Origin: Cladopsammia gracilis
Taxonomy: Eukaryota > Cnidaria > Anthozoa > Scleractinia > Dendrophylliidae
NCBI GenBank assembly: GCA_022457155.1
Contig: JAJGOT010000205.1
Location: 517,001-581,000, forward strand
DNA: 64,000 nucleotides
Reading direction: 5' to 3'
Shown: in pieces, positions 50,163-61,350 of the stretch
Numbering within the stretch: position 1 is the stretch's first letter
Layout of the letters: each line of letters begins with the position of its first letter
The notes under the pieces: generated by a model
Seen by the model: only the letters and a program-made list of their open reading frames with translations
The model's database searches: none
What the model was told of the DNA's origin: nothing
Program-made: the position numbers and the translations under genes

Positions 50163-51361
50163 ACACCCGTTTGCAAAAAAAAAAATGACATTTTTAAAAA
50201 ATAGAAATATATATATAGCTATTGTGTTCGCATCACAAATGTGGTGACAGACGGTAGATACCTTTTCACAGTGACTACAATACCCATTACAGCAGGCGTC
50301 CGTTAATCTGCACCATTGTTCACGGAAAACATTATTGAATAATTTTACAGATTAAATTATTCAATGCCTGAATATAAACAAATGAGCCGCAGACAATTTA
50401 TTGACTAGAGCCTATGCTTTTTTTGAGGCACTGCGGATAGCAACGATCTTGGTTGGGGACTATGCAGAAAAAAGTAGTGGAAAATAGACGTCCTTGGATA
50501 CAAATATCACAACAGTTTAAAAAGCATAGTACAAAGATGATATATTTGTTCTCTTTTTCAGCACCTATTAAGAGTAGGTGTCAATAAGTAACTTAATCAT
50601 TTCGTTGACGGACTCCATAGTTTGGGAAATCCACATCAAACGTCTTAAGTGTACGCTTATTTTGGGGGTCGTTCACGACCCTTACCGTTATTTTACAAAT
50701 CCTTTGATTGCAATTAAAAAAGGGGGAATCAATGTTGGCGAATTTAGCGACCTTTTATGTAAAAAATATTTCCTCTGTTCGACGAACTTGCCGCTAAATT
50801 GGTGGCTTTTGATATATATATTTTTAAATTAATTATATCAAGGCGGCAGTACAACAACCTGAATATTATGTACAAATCCCTTAATCTTTGTTAAAAAGAA
50901 ACATGAAAAATCGCCAATAAAGCGGTAAAGGCTACAATAAGCCCCCAATATGTTCTGAAAAAGAGAACAAATATATATTCTTTGTCCTATGCTTTTTAAA
51001 CTGTTGTGATATTTGTATCCAAGGACATCTATTTTCCACTACTTTTTTTGCTTCACAGTCTCCAACGAAGATCGTTGCTATCCGCAATGCCTCAAAAGAA
51101 GCAAAGGCTCGAGTTAATAAATTGTCTGTGGCTCATTTGTTTATATTCAGGCATTGAATAATTTAATCTGTAAAATTATTCAATGATGTTTTCCGTGAAC
51201 AATGGTGCAGATTAATGGACGCCGGCTGTAATGAACACTTGGCAAAGGGTATTGTAGTTACTGTAGTTACTGTAGTTATTGTGAAATCGCATTTGTGATG
51301 CGAACACAATAGCCATATATATATTTCTATTTTTTAAAAATGTCATTTTTTTTGCAAACGG

Positions 51362-51366
<5 letters not shown>
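50163..51366. mobile_element. Fold-back element, copy 2
   Basis: Nearly identical to 44408-45611, offset about 5755 bp, as part of the array duplication. Confidence 0.7.
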
Positions 51367-51406
<40 letters not shown>

Positions 51407-52026
51407 CTTAGGGTGCTTAATCTAAAATGACCTCAGTAAGAATTATCGCGATACCTTTCATGGTATAAAGTCGAAAAAATATGACAGAATATAACATGTG
51501 TTGTTTCAGAATTGGTACCTCTTAGGGGTAAAAATTCATTTGAGCCACGCCCATCAAAGAAGATTCTGGTACCTTTTAGGATGTTTACAAAAATTTCCAA
51601 CGGGCACCCCCGACAGGATCCAAATACCCAGAAAAGTGCGCACTTTCGGTTTATTTTACAAAATCAAATAGAACTAAGCATGACTTTGCATAATTAATTA
51701 CAGACCGAAAGTATAAAGCTTGGTTTTAACCAGCGAAATGGTATAAGCATAAGCGAAGTATCAACATAAGCATCAATCATACTAGTGTTTTACGAATGTT
51801 CGTTCAGTGTCACTTGACGCAAATGCTTATGCTTATGTCTTTGTGAAAACCAGACTTAAAAAGTACAGCATATCCCGTACAACAAGTGCAAATTGTTTCC
51901 ACCCCGGCCCAAACTCGTCTACAAAACGGAAGGGCATGCTACACCTAAATTCATTTTAAGGGCAAAAATCGATGGGCAAACAAGGTTAAACATATCGTAA
52001 AATCTTAAAAAACGTTCTCTGGTTAA

Positions 52027-52377
52027 AAATTACTTAAAAAACTGAGCCTTCGGCTACCAGCTGCAGCCTTTAACGAATGAATGACTCGATAAATCTGTTA
52101 GATCATCTGAATCATTAGATACTTTTAAAAAGCGCATTAAATTGGTTGACTTCACAAACCTGCTAGATAATACTTGTAAAGACTGTTTTTTATGCAATAA
52201 CTGACAATCGATCTTTTATATTTTTATACTTTTTCTATATTTATATATGTACATACATTTTATATTTTATTAATTATTAGATTATTATTGTAGTTATAGT
52301 GTAGTTAGGTGTCCCCAATTAGTGTACATTGTATGCTAGCGATTTTGACACATTAATAAAGTTCTTATCTTATCTTT
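52027..52377 (+). pseudogene. LINE 3' tail, copy 2
   Basis: Duplicate of 46270-46620 with only a few differences. Confidence 0.5.
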
Positions 52378-54880
52378 ATGACGAAAAGCCGCGAATGTAA
52401 AAATATACACAGCGAAAACAAAATGCGTGAAAAAATGAAATAATAATTCTGTGCGAAGAAAGTGACAAAAAAGAATTGAATATTGTCTAGGTAACGGTTT
52501 GGAATTATTATCAGCGTCAGTTGTCTCGGCAGCCATGACTCGAGCGTTTTCCGCATGCCTGATACTCGCCTTTGTCAATAACAAGTGCATTTTTAAATTC
52601 AATAGTAATAGTAAATTCATTTTACCATACCGTAAAACTACTGCGCGTAAATTTTTAAAACAAGAACCAATAAGGATGTTACACCTACAAATCGCGTGTG
52701 TAGCTTTGTATAGTTTTTCGAGAAAAACAGTACGATTTTTTTACATGTAAATTGTCTATGAAAAGTAAATTAATTTAAAGGCATTTTATCATGGATTCAT
52801 AGTGTGCATAAAAAAAACATCACACTCTTTGGTAGAAGGGCAGGCTGGACTGATGCTGTAAGAGCGGAAGTTAACACGAGTCCGAAGCATTTTTAAAACT
52901 GATAAACTGAGTTACCTCGCAGTGCTAAAGAATAGCTTCTCTAAAAACTTCAAATGAAAAACACACATTACCCCATGAAGTACTGTCAAAGCGCTTTCAT
53001 TTAAGGGTCTTATTTACTTTAGGGTTTTATCCACAGACTCAATAGTCAGACTGCTTGAACATTAACATTGTATGACTAAATGTCTGACCGAACTGATATA
53101 GCCACGTGAAAAAAGGCCGGGAGCCGAGTAGGAGGAGTTATGTTACGCAAAAAATTCAGGTTCTTTGGGGGCTCAACAAACATAGCTGGCAAAGGAACAT
53201 TTTCATTATTTCAAATTATAACTAATCGACTTCACCCGCCTAGCTAGACAGTTAGCTTATTAACTGACAGTTTTGAAGAAAAATGTCACCTCTCAACAAA
53301 GAATACCTGCTAAAGTGATGTTTCCCTACCATATTCAAACATCGAGTTAATTTTTTGATGGTTGTTGGAAACTTTTCATGCGATCTGTGTATACTGATCA
53401 TTGATCACTTGCGTGGATGCACGAGACCAAATGTAAGTTTTCCAAATGTAAGTTTACCAAATGTAAGTTTTTGTTATCGTTTGCTTTTTTATTATTTTAT
53501 TTTATCCCAAGACAGGGAAATTTTAAATTCATTAGTTTAACCCATTCAAATCCCCCAGCAACAAACAATTCAACAGCAAAAGAAATATGATCTCTCTTAT
53601 CAAATACTGATTTAAAAGTGATTATATGTGCTGTTAATGGCATTACAATTCAAACAGAACAACCATGACTTATTTCTTTAAAAAACCATGCCGCAAAATT
53701 GAATAAGTCTGCGTGTGATCCATCGTTCAATTAAAAACTGGTTTTGTTCTTGGACGATCCAGAGACTGAAAGCCGTGATGCTCGTCAATTTTTTTGGTCT
53801 GATTGTGAAACGCAATCTGAAGACGGAACTAATTTCCCTCAATGACTTAGGTAAGCATTATTTTGGATGAGTTTAAATATACATTGAATTCTAGTTATCC
53901 GTTTTTTTTTTTTAGGCAGTCGCTTTATATAAATAATTTTAAAATTCAATTATATTTTTATTCCTTCCTCCGACATTGTGGCGAAAAATTATGCTGAACT
54001 GAAAATAAAACTACAGTGCATGAATAAAAATGACAGACAATTGTCTTTTTCTAAGCAATTTATGATCTTTTGAAAAATAATAATGATATAACTCGACGGA
54101 CTTTCAATTTTCATTAGTATAAAACACTAATATGACAATTTCACACAAACATTAGTACAATTTTGTAAAATGACATATACCATTTGAAGCTTTTGTATAT
54201 GCCAAATGTGTTTACAGTGTTTACGTATATGGTCTCTTGATAAAGTACATTGAAAAAAGACGCCCGTAGGTCATTAAGCGGTACATATTAATAGGAATAC
54301 ATTTCTGTAGCTTCATTTCCATGCACTTTTATTCAACTACCATTTACAATTCTACTGAGTCATAGCGTTTAATTCCACTCGTTGTCCTATTGATGCCATG
54401 GAAACATGGAATAAAAGGACTCAGGTGACAAATTGTCCATTTACTGTATAAACGTGTTCGATATCAAAGTTCAACTGGATAAATACAGCACAAAAATTGA
54501 AGACAAGTTTCCAATAAGCATAACCGAGATGAACTAGCCCCTGCCTAGGGATATAAGAGTGATTCTTGTAAGATGAAGATGAAGACGAAGAGGACATAAG
54601 AAAAGAGAGCAAAGCCAAGAGGAAAATTAAGGTAATAAACTTTATCTAACATATTGTCATTATCAAAATCATCTTCGCAAGTATAAAGAAAATTTCAAGA
54701 AGATGCAGACTGAGAGAGCGGCAGGCTCAAAATCGGGGCTTTTTTAAACTGGAAAGGTCCTTTTAGACAGTTTGCATCATGTAGATGATAGCCTGGTTCA
54801 TAAGTGTTTTATCAAACTGGCAAATAATTATTTAAACGAAAACAATAATCTGCTTTGACGCTCGCATTGCAAAACAAAAA

Positions 54881-56040
54881 ACAAAACAGTAACAGTAAAC
54901 CAAACTCGCAAAACTGCCCCACCGATGTTTCTTTAACTTGAAAAGGAAGGCAGCACGTTTGGTTTAACATGACATGTTTAGATAGACTGAATGCCTTACA
55001 CCAGGGAGGTCACTCTATGTCGTCTAAAATATGGCGTCTATTAGAGACAACATCCATAGAACTAGAACAAAAATTACACCTCTTTCTTTTGTACTTATAG
55101 CTGTTTAAACGATTAGATTTAATTGCTACCCTGTTCACTTTACAAGGTACTTTGGCCACCTTTAAATCGTGGGATTTATGTTTTTCCTACCTGGATTTCG
55201 AATACGGCGATAATTAAAAAGCTCTCCGTGTAAGGTACAACGGAGAGTACTTTCGAAAACAGTATTTTGCTCCACCGCTGTAAAAACAGGTTTTTTTATG
55301 GCTTTAGGTACAATTCTTTTTAACTTTGGGAGCAGCTTCTCAGCCTGGTTGCGGGAAGTCCTGGTCCAACTAAGATTAATCTACTTACACTCAATAATAT
55401 CTCCAAAGAACATAACTAGTAACCGGACCCGACTGGGGCATAGCCTCACCAGACGTATTTAGCTATAGTCCGACTTGTGGTCAAGACTAACTAAGCTAAC
55501 GCGTAACATGAATATTGCATCATAACCAAAAAGGCCTTGTTGCAAAACGTAAACAACGTAAACAAACGTAACCAAAAAAGACTTGTTGGAAAACGTAAAC
55601 AAACATTTTAGAAGTTATATTGGATGAAACTGAATCAAAGCCTTCCAACATTTACGGCTACTTTCAAACTAACGCAAGTACTAAAGTACTTTTGCAGGTC
55701 TTACACTTAACAGCAACGATGGGGTGAGAAAAGTTTATGCTTTCCACAACAGCAGGTGTTATGCCGGTTATCGTACTAGGAAACGGAGAGAAAATAATCC
55801 TTACTGGATTTTTATATTAAATTCAATTCACTTTATTTCACTCATAACAATATAGTGAATAATCTGTAGAGTGCGGCGGCGCGCAATGCATAATTTCCAA
55901 GAGCAATATTAAGTTCACGGGTGATGAATTATATTCTTGTTGGAAAATAATAAATTGTGCTCCGTGCGACAGTGTGTTTGTCGTTATAATAAAACAATTG
56001 TTATAGATTCATTTTTTTGAAATCCGGAATAATCAAGGTC
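54881..56040. other. Non-coding host DNA
   Basis: The array breaks off at an AAACAAAACAG stretch. Nothing beyond short unconvincing open frames is seen. Confidence 0.4.
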
Positions 56041-56955
56041 TTGGTAAGTGTTATCAGCCTCGGCCTTCGCCTTCGGCTAATACCCGGCCTGTTAAATCAA
56101 TAAAATCGATGATCGATGAAATCGATATCAATCGATATCAATCGATGCCAATTAATCGATTAATATTGGAAATCGATGATCAATCGATGACGTATGTTTT
56201 TGTGATAATTCGATTGACCATCGATTTCCAATAAAATCGATTAATTGATATCGATTTTATCGATTGCCATCGATTGTCGAGTGTTGAGTCGAGTGTCGTA
56301 TTTTAATCATGTTACGACGCTCAAATCAGCAATGAAATGATTTTATTTCGATAACAGAACAGTTGTAAATGAAAATAAACACCAGGAACAATTTGCAACA
56401 TGCTGATCGTCATTATTCATAAACGAGGCAAGATTTACGCGAGCAAACAGAAAAGCTACACATATCAGTTTTAAAAGCTGTGCTAGGACAACAACTGAAT
56501 AAACGGCTTCAAGCAAAAACATTGTCATGCGGATAGTCTCTAGAACAGTTAGTAAAAATAAATAGACAAAAACGTCCAGATATTTGCCAGTTAATTCCAA
56601 GAGGAACAAAAGGTGCAGTAGGAGGTGAAGTAGTCGTTCTTTTCTCTCGTCATAATTCAACAGTAAATGAACACTCCTGGTACCCTTTCACAACGACATC
56701 GGATATCACAAGATTTACTGATGCGGCGTGTCTTGACCAGACATTGTGTTCGGAATTTTGTTACACGAGCTCCGAGAAAACACGCAAAATCGATAAAATC
56801 GATAATTTGCGGGACATTTTTTGTGATTATCGACTAGTCTATTGGCCGTATCAATCGATATCAATTAACTAATTTTATCGATTGATATCGATTGGATTTC
56901 CGATGACCGATTGTCATCGATTTAACAAGCCGGGCTAATAACACTTACCTTTACC
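56041..56955. mobile_element. MITE with GGTAAGTGTTAT ends and ATCGAT-rich arms
   Basis: GGTAAGTGTTATCAGCC...CCCGGCCTGTTAAATC at the left matches, inverted, GATTTAACAAGCCGGGCTAA...AACACTTACC at the right. Both subterminal regions are dense in ATCGAT repeats. Confidence 0.65.
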
Positions 56956-58318
56956 TTAATTTTTCCTGTTATCACATATCCCTGGGACTTCCATGGACTT
57001 CTTTCATCTTCACCTACAATAATTTACATCAGATATTCTATTTTAATTAAGCTTACTAGAGTGAAAAAATTGTTATTGCTCAGTGCAATTAGCGCATTAC
57101 GAAGTTTCAGGAAACACGTCTTGTAGAACAAGAAAGAATCTTGTTTAGAATCCACAATTTACATTTATAAAAATCAGGGAGTTGACAATATTCTTCAGTT
57201 CATGTCTGTTTTTATTTTAGTATAAATCTACAAGAACTTTTCGAAAACGATGACGTCAAGAGGTCGAATTCAGTCCACTACGCATGCGTTTGCTTCAGTC
57301 AACAGCGATGAAAAGCCACAAACAACTCGCAGGCTCGGCTAAACTCAGTGGTGCGCATGCTCTTTAGAGGCATTTGGAGCGTTTTCAGTCGTTTTTGCGT
57401 ATACGTATGGACAGGCAAAAACGATTCGAAAACGCTACGTGTGGACGGAGAGATTTTGAAAAACGGAAAGATACTTTTGCGTTTTCAAACGAAAACAGAT
57501 ACGTGTGGACGGGGCCTAAGTTTTGAACCTCATCAACTATCACGCGATAGAAATCTCGAGCTCATAATCTAACTGTTAAATATGTTTTTAAGGATTATTA
57601 GGCAGTGGAAAAGCTTATACGTCGATATTAGTTGCCGATATTATGTTTTACCTTGTTAATTACTTGCTTGTTTTTTAGTATATTTTACAGTTTTACTATT
57701 TTTGACAGTTTTGTTTTCTTCTGAACAGTTAGTGTATATCCATATAGACTTACCTGTAGATGTAGAAGGCGGTTTATCTATCAAGGATATCACTAAATTC
57801 TGCCGTTAACGAAAAAATGAGTGTATATCTTTATTTAAGTGTAAAGGGTATTTTAGCTTTGGAAAAACTAGTTGGGGACACCGAAAGTATACTAAGTTAA
57901 AGCTATTGATTTACAAAAGTTAAAACTGGCTAAAATTTACAAGTTGGACTAAGTTAAAACTACGAATTTTACAATTATTAAAACTGGCTAAATTACAATT
58001 TGAACTAAGCTGAAGCTACGAATTTACAAATATTACAACTGACTAAAACTTATAATTTAGATAGTTCGTGACTCTCTTAGTTATAGAAGCACATCATTGA
58101 AAATCAGTACAGAAAGCTGTCTATTAAAGTTGTGAGATCTTTCTGCTTTATGTTGTCCTTAAAGCTTTAAGTGATGACTTTTCTCTATCGCTCTGGCTCA
58201 GCTTACTCCAAAGGTAAGATCCAATTAAAGTAGCGCAGTGAACGTTTAATTGACCATGTTGAATCGAATGAAAGCGAGGTAGATTGAAGTCAGCGTTCCG
58301 AAAATTGTATCCTTTACA
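56956..58318. other. Non-coding host DNA with a diverged repeat
   Basis: 57370-57525 contains CGTGTGGACGGGGCCT and related ACGTGTGGACGG motifs, typical of interspersed repeat ends. No gene is seen. Confidence 0.35.
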
Positions 58319-58838
58319 TAGGCGGCGGAGCAGGGGGGGGGCTGGGGGGGGGGGGGCGGTAGCCCCCCCAAACGAAAAATTTGGGGGACACAGCCCCCCC
58401 ACGTTTTGGTGCCTAAAATATGGCTACCCCAGTACTCCAATACGTCAGATTACAAATATAAGAACCGTGTGCGAAGCTTTCAACAAAAACGCTGTAAACA
58501 AAACGCTACTAGGAGAGGTCCACAAACTGTTAAGGCTGTATTTGACATTACCTGTGGCATTGGCGACTTCAGAACGTACATTTTCTACCCTCCGACGACT
58601 TAAGAACTATCTAAGATGCTCCATGAAGCAGACTCGTCTGAACAACTGCCTGCTAATGCATTGTCACAAATCGACTACGGACATACTGGACACTGTCAAG
58701 ATTGCAAAGAGGTTTCCTTCTGCCAACGAACTACGAAAAGGACATTTTGGAAAATTTGAGTGGGGGTATGTTCTTGGCTTGGTAAACGATAAGTCCCCCC
58801 CCCCCCCCCACGTTTAAAAACGCTCCGCCGCCTCTGCT
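58319..58838 (+). pseudogene. hAT transposase C-terminal fragment in a non-autonomous element
   Basis: The plus-strand frame gives LLRLYLTLPVALATSERTFS then TLRRLKNYLRCSMKQTRLNN, the hAT dimerisation domain (SERTFS...LRS-M...RL). Only this domain remains. GGCGGCGGAGC and its complement GCTCCGCCGCC near both ends, beside G- and C-runs, mark the terminal repeats. Confidence 0.75.
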
Positions 58839-60062
58839 TTAGGAGCAGCTTTCGAAGATCTCTGTGAGTTCTCAGGCACTTTATTGTGTCGAATGAATTT
58901 TAGTCATCGACTGAGGTTTAAAATCGTCTCATTTTAATAGTAGACCAGTCATCTTAAACTTCCTTGTTAACAAACATACTCATTTTTATGTTTGTTCGAA
59001 AAACCCTTCCGAAACGCCATTCAAACTGATCTTTTTTTTGTTGCCGAAATAGTCACGAAATTTATCTGCATTGATTATTTATAAATCCAGCCATCAGATA
59101 TGAGTGTTTTATAAAACCCTGTGCCTCTAGGGCTTTTCATATCGTTGTTCTTATGAGTGTAGCGATCATTCAGGCCTCTTTTCGCGAAGTTAAGCTGTCA
59201 CGTCCTCTCCCCGCGCTTTTGGTTTTTGATATCAGTTAAAAAGTCGCCGACGACTCTCGTTACTTTAATGGTCACCCCTTTACTTGGTCTTCTTTCACTG
59301 CGAATAGTTGTTTCGCCGGCCAAGAAAGGGATAAACAAAAGAACCGTAGATACGAGATGTTAGTACAGTTCTTTTTTTCTTATGTCTTTTAACCGGTTTC
59401 GTATCTTTTCCGCTTATTGCTTATCTAGTCGACGTTTTTCATTTTTAACATTTTTTTATTGTTGTTGTAATATAAGGACTTCTAATTAAAACAGTTTTTA
59501 CCGTATTGTACACAATTAGTTTTGCTTTACGTTTTCACTCTTTTCAAAAACGGTCTTTTAGTCTTTCAGGTATGGGCTCCGTTTTTCTTTTTCTTTTTTT
59601 AGTGTACGTGAACTCGCCCCTGCCTCCCATAGAAAGTAATTTTTGTCCCCTATTGTTATAAAAGGCTTCAGGAACGTTAAAGCTATCAGAATCCGTCTAC
59701 TGCGCACATGTTTGGGTTTTAGGGGGGACTAGAGAGAACCGGTTTGTCACTCGGAGAAGACTATCAGATTTCAAACAAATATGGCCGCTTCTGTACTCCA
59801 CACTTAAATTTTTCAGACGTTCATTTTCCATTACTCGAAAACTTCGTCTCTAGGCTCCAACTGATTAATAACTCTCCTTGTCATTTTCTTTTTAAAACAC
59901 CTTGTTGCGCAAAAGTAAGTTTCCAAAGTAAGTTTTTTTAAAGTAAGTTTTAAAAGTTTCCATCGCTATAATCGCTATATGCAAGCAAGCGTAGGTTGTA
60001 GTTACTATTTTGCCGATGATTCATCATGACTAAGAACGATTCAGGATTATTCAGCATTTGTA
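58839..60062. other. Non-coding host DNA
   Basis: No gene or clear repeat is seen; a Penelope-like element may begin in the last part. Confidence 0.35.
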
Positions 60063-60515
60063 ATGTTTCTATGTTTAGTGATTCACGTCAACATATGTAC
60101 ATATATTACTTTCAACGAACAACACGACCGACAAATCAATGCAACAGCGATGGGCACGAAAATGGCTCCCTCCTACGCCAATCTCTTAATGGGAAAATTT
60201 GAGGAACACGCCCTATCTGGTGCTTCGCATTCTCCCCTTATCTGGTGGCGTTACATCGACGACATCTTTCTTCTATGGACGCATGGAGAAGAAAAATTAA
60301 ATGATTTTATCAAATACTTAAACAACCTACATCCTACAATCAAATTTACCAGTTCCTTTTCTTACAACGAAATCCCCTTCCTTTATGTTAACGTACTGCT
60401 CATCAACGGCAGACTGGAAACTGACCTTTATGTTAAGCCTATAGACAAGCATCAGTATATCCTTAAATTGTCCAGCCCCCTTTTTACCGCTTCAGTTGCA
60501 ACAGTTTGTGTATAA
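60063..60515 (+). pseudogene. Penelope-like element reverse transcriptase fragment
   Basis: The frame gives INATAMGTKMAPSYANLLMG, WWRYIDDIFLLW, then LNNLHPTIKFTSSFS and LYVKPIDKHQYILK. GTxMAPxYANLFMG, RYIDDIF and KPTDxHQYL are hallmarks of Penelope-like RTs. Only the palm core is present. Confidence 0.85.
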
Positions 60516-60869
60516 AAATAGATAAAATATAAAGATCTATGTATCCAGCCGCTGTGGTACTATATAATGTTCTTTGCTTAAACAGGACCATTTTACTTTC
60601 TTTTTCACACGCGAAATTACCACCACGATGGTCGCCATTTTTTTTTAATTTGCTGACTCCGCCTGGCTTTGACGCGTTGATTCATGAAAGCGAGTCTTCC
60701 GGAAGTCAACCACCTCACTGGAAAATGTTTTCGCATGATCCGCATAGTTACTAAAAATAACTTTTTGCAATTAAGATATCCCAAAGGTATGACTGGGAGA
60801 CTCCCTCTCTGTCAAATTATTTTCTCTTGTTTATATCTTGTAACCGTTTTATTCCATTTTTACTTAGCT

Positions 60870-60925
60870 CTTTGCAGCCTCTGATGAGGGTTAGTTTTGC
60901 CTAACCGAAATATTGGGCAATAAAA
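60870..60925 (+). ncRNA. Hammerhead-like ribozyme core downstream of Penelope RT
   Basis: CTGATGA (60881-60887), a stem GGTTAG...CTAACC, then GAAA (60907-60910). Penelope-like elements are known to carry small hammerheads in their terminal repeats, which fits this position. Confidence 0.55.
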
Positions 60926-61350
60926 TACCCTTTATAGCTGTCCGATCAGCCTTGCATTTAGTTTTAAGTTATATTAAATACTACTGATCCTGATCTACAC
61001 CAAGATCCGGCTTCAGTACGTTACAATTGTAATTGTCGGCCCTTGCCTCTAACAAGCTCTGGCTAGCCCCAACCTGTGAGACTCTCCGTACGAAGATCGG
61101 CCTAACGCTATATTGATGGAAGCGGTGGGATCAGAAACTCCAGTTGCTGAAAACAAGAAGCAGTGGATTCGCCCCTACAAGAGTGTCGTGCAAATCCTGG
61201 CTCTTATGAGTACTGAGTTTGTTCGTACGGTAGTTTTCGTTGGTTGTTGTGGGTTAGGGTTAAGTCGCAGTCTATACCGGTAGATGTGTCGGTATAATTT
61301 GTTTGTTTGTGGACTCGTTATTTTAAATCGGCTTGAAATTAGTTGTTATC

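Larger units (their letters stand above)
41841..54880. repeat. Tandem array of 5.0-5.8-kb units (X-Y-X'-Y'-X'')
   Basis: TAGTAATAGTAAATTC marks equivalent points at 41841, 46848 and 52603. X (41841-44045) recurs as X' (46848-49125) and X'' (52603-54880); Y (44045-46847) recurs as Y' (49125-52602). Y/Y' and X'/X'' are nearly identical while X is more diverged, so Y-X' was duplicated recently. Y' has an extra ~0.7-kb palindromic insertion. No host gene is seen; short frames occur in matching places only because the DNA is repeated. Confidence 0.8.

Noticed and set aside
56343..56660. Minus-strand 105-codon frame
   Set aside because: Lies wholly inside a MITE with no recognisable domain.
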